From: Gammaproteobacteria bacterium
GTDB taxonomy: Bacteria > Pseudomonadota > Gammaproteobacteria > DSM-16500
Assembly: GCA_021156085.1 (NCBI GenBank)
Contig: JAJNBC010000011.1
Span: 1 to 64,000, forward strand
Direction: 5' to 3'
DNA: 64,000 nt
Positions 16,264-26,800 of the stretch are shown here, in pieces (positions within the stretch are counted from its first letter, which is position 1; each line of letters opens with the position of its first letter). The notes below the pieces were generated by a model. That model worked only from the letters and a program-made list of their open reading frames with translations, did not search any database and was not told the origin of the DNA. A program made the translations under genes and the position numbers.

Positions 16264-17148
16264 TTATTCAGGCCCATATTTTTTTTCTATGAATTTAATA
16301 ATTGCCCCGGCCACGTCTTTATTGGTAGCTCTTTCAATGCCCTCAATGCCAGGAGAAGCATTGACTTCGATAACAAGCGGCCCGCGATGTGAGCGCACAA
16401 TGTCTACGCCCGCTACATTTAATCCAATAATATGCGCCGCGCGAATAGCCATTGTTCGTTCTTCCTCGGTGATTTCTATAGAGGTTGCGTGACCACCTCG
16501 ATGTAAATTTGAGCGAAATTCTTCGGGTGATTTAGCTTGGCGTTTCATGGCAGCAACGACATTGTTTCCTACGACAAAACAACGAATATCGATTCCGGCG
16601 GCCTCTTTTATATATTCTTGTACTAGAATATTTACCTTAAGGCCTAAAAACGCTTCAATGACGCTACGCGCTGCTTTTGCCGTTTCTACTAAAACAACAC
16701 CTATTCCTTGCGTGCCTTCTAAAAACTTAATAATAAGTGGTGGCCCTCCTACCATTTTAATTAAATCTTCAATTTCATCGAGTGAATGCGCGAACCCCGT
16801 AATGGGTAAGCCAATTCCTTTTTTTGATAGGGATTGCAATGAGCGCAATTTATCACGTGCTCGTGTGATGGCGATAGAAGCATTGACACATAGAACGCCC
16901 ATCATTTCTAATTGTCGCACCACAGCTGCACCATAAAAAGTAATGGAGGCCCCTATACGAGGAATAACAGCATCGTAATTTGCAAGTATTGAGCCTTTAT
17001 AGTGAATCGTAGGCTGAGCGGAGGTAATATTCATGTAGCATCGCAATGTATCTATTACGTCTGCTTTGTGGCCGCATTCTTTTGCGGCTTCAACTAATCG
17101 ACGTGTAGAATATAAATCATGTCTTCTAGATAAAATTGCAATTTTCAT
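16264..17148 (-). CDS. rimK: RimK-type ATP-grasp glutamate ligase
   Basis: 294 residues, normal for ribosomal protein S6 L-glutamate ligase, which adds Glu residues to the S6 C-terminus. ATP-grasp features: [15 protein letters not shown] (P-loop-like Gly stretch, about 140-155), [38 protein letters not shown] (metal-binding E-x-N). Its start overlaps the upstream gene stop by ATGA, so the two are co-translated. Relatives act on other substrates, so S6 specificity is probable, not certain. Confidence 0.93.
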   Translation of the reverse strand: MKIAILSRRHDLYSTRRLVEAAKECGHKADVIDTLRCYMNITSAQPTIHYKGSILANYDAVIPRIGASITFYGAAVVRQLEMMGVLCVNASIAITRARDKLRSLQSLSKKGIGLPITGFAHSLDEIEDLIKMVGGPPLIIKFLEGTQGIGVVLVETAKAARSVIEAFLGLKVNILVQEYIKEAAGIDIRCFVVGNNVVAAMKRQAKSPEEFRSNLHRGGHATSIEITEEERTMAIRAAHIIGLNVAGVDIVRSHRGPLVIEVNASPGIEGIERATNKDVAGAIIKFIEKKYGPE

Positions 17149-17600
17149 AGACTAAAACCTTTTGGGGATCCTTTTATAAATGAGCGTGCAGGATTAACTA
17201 TAAAACGTTTGCGTATAGCGCTTCTACCTAGCAGCATGCGAAATAACATTGAATCTCGCTCCGTCAAGGTAATTTCGATCGACCAAGCTTGACCCGCCAA
17301 AATAATAGGAGTGCTTACTACATAGCGTTCTTCTCGATGACCGCCAGAATCACAGACCCAACGTTTGTCAATAATATTGGCTACGCAAGTAATGACTTTG
17401 TTCGCATTATGTTGGATAGGATGGATGTCAAAGCGAATTTTGTCATTATGTCCTTCTTTGTAAGGAGTTAAAGAAAAAGCATGAAGAGCTGAGGTACGAG
17501 CGCCAGTGTCCACTTTTGCTTTGATTTTGTCAATACCAAATTCTGGCAAAGTAACCCACTCTCGCCAGCCAATAATATTATTTTTGTGTGGTTTATTCAT
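17145..17600 (-). CDS. RimK-associated retropepsin-like protease (RimB type)
   Basis: 151 residues of the putative ATP-dependent zinc protease family. The aspartic-protease signature [13 protein letters not shown] lies near residue 29, and the second structural motif [12 protein letters not shown] near residue 121. Members are usually adjacent to rimK and are reported to remove or process the poly-glutamate tail; here the genes overlap by 4 bp. Start ATG at 17600. Confidence 0.88.
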   Translation of the reverse strand: MNKPHKNNIIGWREWVTLPEFGIDKIKAKVDTGARTSALHAFSLTPYKEGHNDKIRFDIHPIQHNANKVITCVANIIDKRWVCDSGGHREERYVVSTPIILAGQAWSIEITLTERDSMLFRMLLGRSAIRKRFIVNPARSFIKGSPKGFSL

Positions 17601-17769
17601 TTTCCATCAATCGTATCTGAGTCCATGCTGCTGACATTACCTGAATCTTATATTTCGTGCAATACCAAAACTATTCCTAATCAGGTTTTTTTAAAATCTA
17701 TGGGATTACATAGAGGCGAGTAAAGAAAAAATGAATTTTTATTTGCTTTCTTGTCTTATATCCTTATTT

Positions 17770-19089
17770 TCATACGCATCTTTTATTATTTTTTTTTAAG
17801 AATGACGTCATTTGATCTGCGTTTAATGGTTTACATAGATAGTAACCTTGTCCTTGCGGGCAGCCATTGGCAATAAGAAATTGTAAATGTGCTTCGGTTT
17901 CTATCCCTTCGGCTATAACGTTCATGCTTAATTTTTTCCCTAAGGCGATGAGAGAGTTAACAATAATAGCATCAAAGGAGTCGGGCCTCATATCTGAGAT
18001 AAATAATTTATCGATTTTTAATCCTGTAATAGGTAAGTGCTTTAATCGCGTTAAAGAGGAATGCCCTGTTCCAAAATCATCAATTGTTATACTGATACCT
18101 GCGTCGGATATTTTTTTTAAAATATTTTCAAAATAACTCGATTTCGTTATAAAGGCAGTTTCTGTCAATTCTAAGTCTAATAAGTGGGGGGGGATATGCG
18201 CATTTTTAAACAGGCGCATCATGAATTTAGGAAAGGATTTTTGAAATAGTTGATATGATGAGATATTGAAATATATTTTAAATTCATCATAGCCAGCAGT
18301 GTACCATTCTTTCGCTTGTTTGCATATGTTTTTCAAGCTCCATTCACCAATAGATGTAATTAAGCCATTCTCTTCAGCAAGCGGAATAAAAATATTGGGG
18401 GATATGAGTCCAAATAGGGGATTTTTCCAGCGTAGCAATGCTTCCATGCCAAGCATTTTTCTGGTTTTTAGATTAAATATAGGTTGATAATTTAAGAATA
18501 ATTCTTGCTTCTCTACTGCAAACTTTAGCGCATGCTCTAAAGAAGATTTCTTTTTATATTTTTTGTTAAGTGTTCCGGTGTGATATTGATAATTGTTTCC
18601 ACCAAGTGATTTAGCATGAGACATGGAGATATTTGCGCTTTGTAATAGGGTTTGCGTATCTGCACCGGCGTGGGGATAATAAGCAATCCCTATGCTTGCG
18701 CTGATTTTGGTATCAATGCCATCTAAATTATAAATTTCATTAAAACACTCCATAAGATTTTTTATTGTGTTTTTTGTTTTTTTTATTTCAGATTCTTTAA
18801 TATCTCCCATAATAATAACAAATTCACCGTTATCAATGCGGGTTATAAAATCATCAGAATTCAAACAAGAGGTGAGACGTTCTTGCATTTTTAATAAAAG
18901 CTTTTCACCAATATGATATCCTAAATGGATATTGATGGACTGAAAATTATCAATATTAATAAGCAATAATCCAACGATTTGGCTATGTATTTTCGCGCGT
19001 GCGATTTTTTGTGTAACTATTTCATGAAATGCTAAATGAGTTTTATGTATACCAGCTAATTTGCTGCTTAATAATACTTCTTCTTTCAT
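17770..19089 (-). CDS. GGDEF-EAL protein, probable c-di-GMP phosphodiesterase
   Basis: 439 residues, no membrane segment. The N-terminal GGDEF domain (about 35-170) is degenerate: the signature is RIDNGEF, so no cyclase activity is expected. The EAL domain (about 185-430) keeps the catalytic set: GMEALLRWKNP, NISSYQL, ELTET, DDFGTGHSSL, KIDKLFI, AEGIETEAHL, QGQGYYLCKPL. It should hydrolyse c-di-GMP to pGpG, with the GGDEF part perhaps sensing GTP. A functional diguanylate cyclase is encoded 3.6 kb away at 22698. Confidence 0.93.
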   Translation of the reverse strand: MKEEVLLSSKLAGIHKTHLAFHEIVTQKIARAKIHSQIVGLLLINIDNFQSINIHLGYHIGEKLLLKMQERLTSCLNSDDFITRIDNGEFVIIMGDIKESEIKKTKNTIKNLMECFNEIYNLDGIDTKISASIGIAYYPHAGADTQTLLQSANISMSHAKSLGGNNYQYHTGTLNKKYKKKSSLEHALKFAVEKQELFLNYQPIFNLKTRKMLGMEALLRWKNPLFGLISPNIFIPLAEENGLITSIGEWSLKNICKQAKEWYTAGYDEFKIYFNISSYQLFQKSFPKFMMRLFKNAHIPPHLLDLELTETAFITKSSYFENILKKISDAGISITIDDFGTGHSSLTRLKHLPITGLKIDKLFISDMRPDSFDAIIVNSLIALGKKLSMNVIAEGIETEAHLQFLIANGCPQGQGYYLCKPLNADQMTSFLKKNNKRCV

Positions 19090-19261
19090 ATAAGCCTCTA
19101 TTTATTTGTCTGTTTTCAATATAGTTATAAGTATAGTTATAAATAGAGAAATAGAGGGGTGTAAGGAATTGATATTTTTTATAACAGTTTGTTTATACAA
19201 GAGAAATTAAATTACAGCGATAAATAAAAGGGGCCCGGGGAAGCTGAGATCTAAGATCACA

Positions 19262-19291
19262 TTGTCAGGCAAGGGCATGACATATTACACT
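19262..19291 (+). promoter_or_regulatory. candidate promoter for gdh
   Basis: TTGTCA (19262-19267), 18-bp spacer, TACACT (19286-19291), 35 bp before the ATG; AAGGAAG serves as ribosome-binding site. Moderate match only. Confidence 0.35.
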
Positions 19292-19325
19292 ATTAAGTTA
19301 GAGTTGGATAAATAAGGAAGTTAAA

Positions 19326-22300
19326 ATGTCACCTGTATGGATAGAGCAGTTGCAAGTAGGTTTAATTAAGCATTTTGGGGATAAAAAAGGCAAGTTACTT
19401 TATACCCAATATAAAACAGCTTTTTCTGCCAGTTATCAAGATGATTGTTCTATTGTTATTGCTCTTGCGGATATTGCTCAGATTGAACAACTTTCGCAGA
19501 AAAAATTATTTCAAATCGATTTTTATCAATTGCCAGAAAAAGCAGAAAATCTTTTTCATTTGAGGCTTTTTCAATACAAAAAAGCTATCCCGCTATCAGA
19601 TATTTTGCCCATATTAGAGAATATGGGGCTACGCACTTTTGATGAGCGTCCGTATAAAATAGAATTAGAAAAGACGGCGATCTATATTAGTGATTTTAGC
19701 GTTGCTTGGGAAAAAAAGGATATCGTAAATATAAATAAAATAAAACCTATTTTTCAAGAGGCATTTACTCATATTTGTTTCGGATTATGTGAAAATGATG
19801 GGCTTAATAAGCTTGTTTTGGCGGCAAATCTCAGTTGGCGTGAAATTAGTGTTTTACGAGCTTATACTAAATATTTGCATCAGGTTGGATTTCGATTTAG
19901 TCAGGCGTATATTGAAAAAACGTTAGTGGAATATGTGGAAGTTACCAAAGATTTAATTAGCTTATTCAAACTAAGAAATGATCCAAAGCGGCCATCTCAA
20001 GCAAAAAATGCCATCGCTGATCTGGAGAAAATAATTTTAAGAGCCTTAGATGTGATTACTAGTCTTGATGATGACAGAATTATGCGACGTTTTTTGCAGC
20101 TCATTCAGGCCACTTTACGAACTAATTATTTTCAAAAAAAAGATGGAAGGCAAAAAGAATATTTATCCTTTAAGTTAAAATCGAGTGGAATACCCGAATT
20201 GCCCTTGCCTATACCTTTGTATGAAATATTCGTTTACTCACCGCGATTTGAGGGTATACATTTGCGAAGCGCTAAAGTTGCGCGAGGAGGTATTCGCTGG
20301 TCAGATCGTCCAGAAGATTTTCGCACAGAAATATTAGGTCTAATGAAAGCTCAAAAAGTCAAAAATGCGGTGATTGTTCCATCTGGAGCCAAGGGTGGTT
20401 TTGTTCTAAAAGCATTATCTTCTCAGGCAGATCGTACAGCAGTACAGTCGGAGGTTGTGCACTGCTATAAAGCTTTTATTCGTGCTTTATTGGATATAAC
20501 AGATAATTTTAAAAATAATAAGATCATTCGTCCTCAAGATGTTTATTGCTATGACGATGAAGATCCTTACCTTGTCGTGGCAGCAGATAAAGGCACTGCT
20601 ACTTTTTCAGACATCGCAAATAGCCTTTCTAAAGAATATCATTTTTGGTTGGGTGATGCTTTTGCATCAGGGGGCTCAATAGGTTATGACCATAAAAAAA
20701 TTGGAATTACTGCTCGTGGTGCATGGGAGTCAGTGCGCCGTCATTTTCGGGAGTTAAATATAGATTTGGACCAGCCTGGAGCGCATATCAATGTGATTGG
20801 AATTGGCGATATGAGTGGGGATGTTTTCGGTAATGGAATGATTTATTCATCACGTATTAAATTAGTCGGCGCTTTTGATCATCGACATATTTTTATTGAT
20901 CCTAATCCAGACTCTGAAAAATCATATAAGGAGCGGCTCAGACTTTTTAATTTGCCCCTTTCTTCTTGGGAAGATTATAATCCAAAAATTATTTCAACGG
21001 GCGGCGGCGTTTTTAAACGTACCAGCAAATCTATTCCTTTATCTGGGGAAATGAAAAAATTATTAGATATACAAGACAATTCCCTTTCGCCAAATGAGTT
21101 AATTCGTGCTCTCTTAAAAGCGCCAGTTGATTTATTATTTAATGGAGGGATTGGTACTTATGTTAAGTCGTCTAAAGAGAGCCAAGCTGATGTAGGCGAT
21201 AAAGCGAATGAATTCTGTAGAATTAATGGGAGTGAGTTACGTTGTCGTGTAGTGGGCGAAGGGGGAAACCTTGGCTTTACACAACTGGGCCGAGTTGAAT
21301 ATGCTTTGCACGGTGGTTTAATTAATACTGATTTTATAGATAATTCTGCTGGTGTAGATTGCTCAGACAACGAAGTAAATATCAAAATTTTATTGAATGC
21401 AGCTATTGTTGCAGGTCATTTGACTGAAAAGAAAAGGAATAGCTTATTGTCGTCTATGACTCATGATGTAGCTGCATTGGTATTAAAAGATAATTATAAT
21501 CAAGCACTGACAATGAGTTTTTCGGCGCTTAGTGCTGTTCGATATAGTGGGTTGTATCAAAACTATCTGAAAGAATTAGAGATGACAGGCCTTGTGGATA
21601 GGGAAGTTGAATTTTTACCGGACGATAAAACTATTCTTGACCGTAAAGCAGCAGGCAAAGGATTAACGCGTCCTGAATTAGCAGTTTTGTTAGCATATAG
21701 TAAAATTCATATAAAAAATGAAATCCTAAAGTCAGATTTGCCAGAGGATCCTTATTATATACAAATGCTGGAGAGCGCTTTCCCAAAAATATTGGGTAAA
21801 TCATTTCATGCTTATATGAAAAAACATAGTTTAAGACGTGAAATTATTGCTACTCAGCTAAGTAATAGAATTGTTAATGAAATGGGTATTACCTTTTTCT
21901 ACCGCGTGCAGACTGAATCCGGAGCGACAATAGCTGAAATTATAAGAGCTCATACCATTTCGTCCGAAATTTTTGGTTCGGCGGCTTTGGGAAAATTAAT
22001 TGATTCGTTAGGTACAAAAATTGAAGTCTCCTTACAATATGAATTGTTGCACTACGTGCGTAACTTGCTTAATCTTTCCAGTCGGTGGTTTCTGCGTAGC
22101 CATTATTTGCATAACAATATTAAAAGTACGATTGAACATTTTTCATTACGAATAAAGAAATTAGAAGGGCTTATTCCAGATTTGATGAGTGGTGAAACAA
22201 AGAAATATTTATCTTCTTTGATTGAACAATTTATTCATCACGGAGTAGAGGAAGAAGTAGCAAATCGCATCGCTATTTATCGTGTACTGTATACTACATT

Positions 22301-22697
22301 AAATATTATTGAGATAGCGACGCGACATAAATTCGATTTAATAAAAACAGCGAAAGTTTATTTTCATGTAGGTGCTCAATTCAATTTGGTCTGGTTCCGC
22401 GACCAAATAGCAGCGGATTCGCGGGAAGGACATTGGAATACATTGGCGCGGTTGGCATTACGTGATGAGTTAGATGTATTGCAAAAGATGCTGACTGTGG
22501 GAGTTATGCATAGCAATCAAAAAGAAGCCAATGTTAATAAGCTGATCGAGCATTGGATGCAAAACCACAAGCGTCCTATAGAGCGCTGGGAGCAGATTTT
22601 GCAATTACTGCATGGTAGTACCAGCACAGATTATACGATGTTTTTTGTTGCCTTACGTGAGCTTTCGGGATGGGTTCAAATTAGGGAGGCATGTTAA
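19326..22697 (+). CDS. NAD-specific glutamate dehydrogenase, short form of the 180-kDa class
   Basis: Oxidatively deaminates glutamate to 2-oxoglutarate with NAD, feeding amino acid carbon into the TCA cycle. The catalytic part is clear: RFEGIHLRSAKVARGGIRWSDRPEDFRTE, VKNAVIVPSGAKGGFV, DPYLVVAADKGTATFSD, IGDMSGDVFGNGM, FNGGIGTYVK, RVVGEGGNLGFTQLGR. It has 1123 residues against about 1600 for the family: the N-terminal 450-500 residues, which hold the ACT-like regulatory domains, are absent. The protein begins at what is normally the domain boundary (WIEQLQVGLIKHFGDKKG), and AAGGAAG precedes the ATG, so this looks like a real start and not a sequencing break. No remnant of the missing part is visible upstream. 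The stop directly precedes the next gene. Confidence 0.93.
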   Translation: MSPVWIEQLQVGLIKHFGDKKGKLLYTQYKTAFSASYQDDCSIVIALADIAQIEQLSQKKLFQIDFYQLPEKAENLFHLRLFQYKKAIPLSDILPILENMGLRTFDERPYKIELEKTAIYISDFSVAWEKKDIVNINKIKPIFQEAFTHICFGLCENDGLNKLVLAANLSWREISVLRAYTKYLHQVGFRFSQAYIEKTLVEYVEVTKDLISLFKLRNDPKRPSQAKNAIADLEKIILRALDVITSLDDDRIMRRFLQLIQATLRTNYFQKKDGRQKEYLSFKLKSSGIPELPLPIPLYEIFVYSPRFEGIHLRSAKVARGGIRWSDRPEDFRTEILGLMKAQKVKNAVIVPSGAKGGFVLKALSSQADRTAVQSEVVHCYKAFIRALLDITDNFKNNKIIRPQDVYCYDDEDPYLVVAADKGTATFSDIANSLSKEYHFWLGDAFASGGSIGYDHKKIGITARGAWESVRRHFRELNIDLDQPGAHINVIGIGDMSGDVFGNGMIYSSRIKLVGAFDHRHIFIDPNPDSEKSYKERLRLFNLPLSSWEDYNPKIISTGGGVFKRTSKSIPLSGEMKKLLDIQDNSLSPNELIRALLKAPVDLLFNGGIGTYVKSSKESQADVGDKANEFCRINGSELRCRVVGEGGNLGFTQLGRVEYALHGGLINTDFIDNSAGVDCSDNEVNIKILLNAAIVAGHLTEKKRNSLLSSMTHDVAALVLKDNYNQALTMSFSALSAVRYSGLYQNYLKELEMTGLVDREVEFLPDDKTILDRKAAGKGLTRPELAVLLAYSKIHIKNEILKSDLPEDPYYIQMLESAFPKILGKSFHAYMKKHSLRREIIATQLSNRIVNEMGITFFYRVQTESGATIAEIIRAHTISSEIFGSAALGKLIDSLGTKIEVSLQYELLHYVRNLLNLSSRWFLRSHYLHNNIKSTIEHFSLRIKKLEGLIPDLMSGETKKYLSSLIEQFIHHGVEEEVANRIAIYRVLYTTLNIIEIATRHKFDLIKTAKVYFHVGAQFNLVWFRDQIAADSREGHWNTLARLALRDELDVLQKMLTVGVMHSNQKEANVNKLIEHWMQNHKRPIERWEQILQLLHGSTSTDYTMFFVALRELSGWVQIREAC

Positions 22698-23891
22698 ATG
22701 TCTACCCCATTACAAATTAGAAACTTGGGGTTAGTATTTAAAGGAGTTAGCTTAGATAAGGAATCTGCTTTTAAGCTTTTTTTTATTCTTTATTTTCCCT
22801 TGGCGCTGATTTTAATCGTAATATTTTACGGTATTTTTCAAATAGATGAGGCTATTCAGTTATCATTACTTCAAATTAATAAAACATCGCAAGTTACGAT
22901 TCTGAGCCACATATTAATTTATTGTGGTGCTAGCTTGATATTGCTTGCTATTGTGGTCGCTTATTTGTCTGTTATTCTTGTGAGCCACCGTAAATCTGTG
23001 GATGCGTTGAATCGCTCCAGCAAAGAAATTACCGATCTCTATAATAATGCGCCGTGTGGGTATCACTCCTTAGATATAAATGGCATATTTGTTCGTATTA
23101 ATAACACCGAATTGGAATGGATAGGCTACTCCCCTGAAGAAGTAATTGGAAAAATGAAATTTTCAGATTTATTGACCCCAGTAAGTAATGATTTATTTCA
23201 ACGTGTATTTCCCAAATTTAAAGAACAGGGTTTTGTTCATGATTTAGAATATGAAATAAAACGTAAAGATGGTTCTATCATGAATGTCTTACTTAATGCA
23301 ACCGCTGCATATGATGCTGCGGGGAATTATATAATGAGTAGAAGTACCCTTTTTGATATTACTGACCGTCAGCGTTATGAGGCAAGAATTCATGATTTAG
23401 CTTATCACGATGGATTAACTATGTTGCCTAATCGACAATTACTCATGGACCGTATTACGCAGAGCCTTGCAAAAACAGAGCGTTCAAGATTGTTATTGGC
23501 CGTGATGTTTTTAGATCTAGATAAATTCAAGGATATTAATGATCATCTAGGTCATGATGTGGGCGATGAATTACTTAAGGCGATTGCTGTACGTTTAAGC
23601 GCATCAGTACGAGATAGTGATACAGTTGCAAGATCAGGTGGAGATGAATTTATTATTGTCCTATCAGAAATCAACGAAGCACGTGATGCAGAGCTCATAG
23701 CTAAGAAAATTGTTGAGAGAGTGAGTGCCTTAGTTTATGTGAAAGGCCAGGCACTGGAAGTGTCGGTTAGTATTGGTATAGCGCTTTATCCATTTGATGG
23801 GGAGAATGCTGTTGAGTTGATGAAAAAAGCAGATTTGGCGATGTACGCTGCCAAGCAAGTAGGTGGGAATCGATATCATTTTTATTCCTAA
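22698..23891 (+). CDS. membrane PAS-GGDEF diguanylate cyclase
   Basis: 397 residues. Two membrane helices (about 26-46 and 68-92) flank a short periplasmic loop. A PAS domain follows (about 110-225; YNNAPCGYHSLDINGIFVRINN, with DITDR at its end), then a GGDEF domain (about 232-397). The active site is intact (ARSGGDEF), and RDSD lies five residues before it, the inhibitory I-site. It should make c-di-GMP from two GTP and be product-inhibited. The ATG follows the gdh stop with no gap, so translation is likely coupled. Confidence 0.93.
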   Translation: MSTPLQIRNLGLVFKGVSLDKESAFKLFFILYFPLALILIVIFYGIFQIDEAIQLSLLQINKTSQVTILSHILIYCGASLILLAIVVAYLSVILVSHRKSVDALNRSSKEITDLYNNAPCGYHSLDINGIFVRINNTELEWIGYSPEEVIGKMKFSDLLTPVSNDLFQRVFPKFKEQGFVHDLEYEIKRKDGSIMNVLLNATAAYDAAGNYIMSRSTLFDITDRQRYEARIHDLAYHDGLTMLPNRQLLMDRITQSLAKTERSRLLLAVMFLDLDKFKDINDHLGHDVGDELLKAIAVRLSASVRDSDTVARSGGDEFIIVLSEINEARDAELIAKKIVERVSALVYVKGQALEVSVSIGIALYPFDGENAVELMKKADLAMYAAKQVGGNRYHFYS

Positions 23892-23898
23892 TTTATAC

Positions 23899-26800
23899 TC
23901 ATTTTTCAGGCTGTTCTTCTTGTTTATTTTCTGCTAGTAACATATACATTGCAGGTACAACAAATAAAGTAAACAATGTACCAATCGAAATGCCTGTGGC
24001 AATAATGAGTCCAATATTAAATCGGCTAGCGGCGCCAGCACCTGATGCAGTGATTAAAGGTATTACACCTAGTACCATCGCGGCAGTGGTCATTAATATG
24101 GGGCGTAAACGGATGGCTGCTGCTGTTTCGACAGCTTCTCGTCTGTTTTTCCCTTCTTTTTGCAGATCGTTTGCGAATTGCACGATTAAAATTCCATGCT
24201 TGCTAATAAGCCCAATTAAAGTAACTAAACCTACTTCAGTATAAATATTAAGACTGACTCCGCCTATACCTAAGCTTATGAAAATCATAGCCCCGCAGAT
24301 TGACATGGGAACGCTAATTAAAACAATGAAAGGATCTTTGAAACTTTCAAATTGCGCTGCCAATGAAAGATAAATAATAATAAGCGCAAAGAAAAAAGTA
24401 ACAATTAAGGCACTACTTTCGTTGACATACTGGCGTGATTGTCCTGCATAATCAATAGTATAACCTGGTGGTAAAATTTCTTTTGCAATGGCCTTTAATT
24501 TATCGAGTGCTTCCCCTATGGTAATATTTGGAAAAGCTACAGCTGAAATAGTGGTTGAATTGAGTTGTTGAAAATGATTTAAAGATTCAGGCACAATTTT
24601 ATGATTTAGTTTTGCAACAGTCGATAATGGAACTGAGGCACCATTTTTGGCTGTAATATAATAACTTAATAATTGATTATCAGTTAAGCGATTTACTTGG
24701 GATACTTGGGGAATTACCTGATAAGAGCGTCCTGCAAAATCGAAGTAGTTGATATACCCTTCACTTAAAGCTGATCCAAGTGCATTGCCTATGTCTTCCA
24801 TAGTGAGTCCTAGTTCAGAAGCTTTATCGCGATCGAATGTGATCTCGGTTTGTGATTTATCTATTTTTAAATCCGAATCTAAATACAAAAATAAGCCCGT
24901 TTGCCACGCTTTAGTTATGAGAGCTTGCGTCAACGTGTTAAGTTCATTAAAACTTCGAGTGGATTGGATGACAAATTGAATAGGCAGTCCGCTGCCTCCA
25001 CCAGGTAGTGAGGAGTTTTGGAAGACAGCAATTTTGGCGCCAGCAACTTGATTTAACAAATCTTGGACTTCAGGCTGTATTTGGTTAGTGGTACGTTTGC
25101 GTGCATCCCAAGGTTTTAGAACCATGCCTCCAATGCTCGTATTTAATCCATTATAGCCGTCGATCATAAAAGTATGGTCTGTTTCCGGAAATTGAAAAAA
25201 TATTTTATTAGTAGCACGAGAATATAATTGCGTCTGATCGAGCGTAGCATTAGGTGCCGCTGCTAACATAGCTAACAAGATCCCTTGATCTTCTTGGGGC
25301 GCCAATTCTGCTTGAGAGGAAATGAATAAAAAATAATTACTGAATAATATAATGGCTGCAAATACTATAATCACAGGAACATAATTCAAGGTATTGCTTA
25401 ATGTGCGGTGGTATAGTTGGCTTAGTTTATCAAATAAGCTGTCAACATATTTAATTAACTTATTATGGCCATTATTCTGGATTTTTAAGAAACGTGAGCA
25501 CATCATCGGAGAAAGTGTGAGTGCAATAATAGCAGATATCGCAACGGCGCCGGCAAGTGTAAAGGCAAATTCAGTAAATAAGGCACCTGTTAATCCTCCC
25601 ATAAATCCGATGGGAACATAGACTGCGATTAACACAATGGAAATTGCAATAATAGGGCCTGCTAATTCTTGGGCGCCTTGCATAGCAGCAGGAATAGGCC
25701 TCATGCCTGCTTCTATGTGGCGATGAATATTTTCAACAATAATAATTGCGTCGTCGACGACTAATCCGATGGCTAACACTAACGCAAGTAATGTTAATAA
25801 ATTAATGGAATAACCTAATAGTAGCATTATAAAAAATGCCCCAATTAATGAAAGAGGCATGGCAATCACGGGAATAATAACGGAACGTACAGAGCCTAGA
25901 AATAGAAAAATGACAGCCGTGACGATAAGTAAAGCTTCGACTAGGGAATGAACGACCTCATGTATAGAGCTGTTTACAAAAGCAGAGGCGTCATAGACGA
26001 TTTTGGCACTTAATCCTTCGGGTAATTGTTGCTGAATATCCGGAAACATTTTTTTTACATTTTCTATGACAGTTAATAAGTTTGCAGAAGGTGCGATTTT
26101 GATGCCGACATACACCGACGGTTGTCCATCAAATTGGACGGCGCTGTCATAATTTTGTGAGCCTAGGCTAATTCTACTGACATCTCCTAATCGTACAATA
26201 GCGCCATTTTGTGATTTAAGTACCAAATTTCTAAATTCATCTACAGTATGGAGCCCCGTATCTGCTGTTAAATCCACGGTAAACATATCACCTTTAGTAC
26301 GACCCACCGCCGAAATAAAATCATTGGATGCTAATTTATTGGAAACATCTGTGGCTGTCATTCGGTGGCCGGCTAATTTAATGGGATCTAGCCATGCACG
26401 CATCGCAAATGTTCTTTGGCCTAAGATTTCTGCCGTTTGTACCCCATTAATAGCTTGTAATTTTGGCTGAACATTACGCACAAGGTAATCGGTAATTTTG
26501 TTGCTTGGCAATAGATTGCTATAAAAGCCAATGTACATAGAGTCGATGGTTTCACCTATGGCTACACTGATAATGGGTTGTTGCGATTCTTTGGGTAATT
26601 GATTCAATACCGCGTTTACTTTTGTATTGATGTCAGCAATAGCTTTATTGGGATCATAATTAAGCAGTAGGTTAGCAGAGATAGTGCTTGAACCTTGTGT
26701 ACTTGTCGACGTCATATAATCAATGCCGCTCGCTTGAGCAATAGAATTTTCTAGGGGGGTTGTGATGAATCCCGCAATGAGCTCAGGGTTGGCGCCTGTG

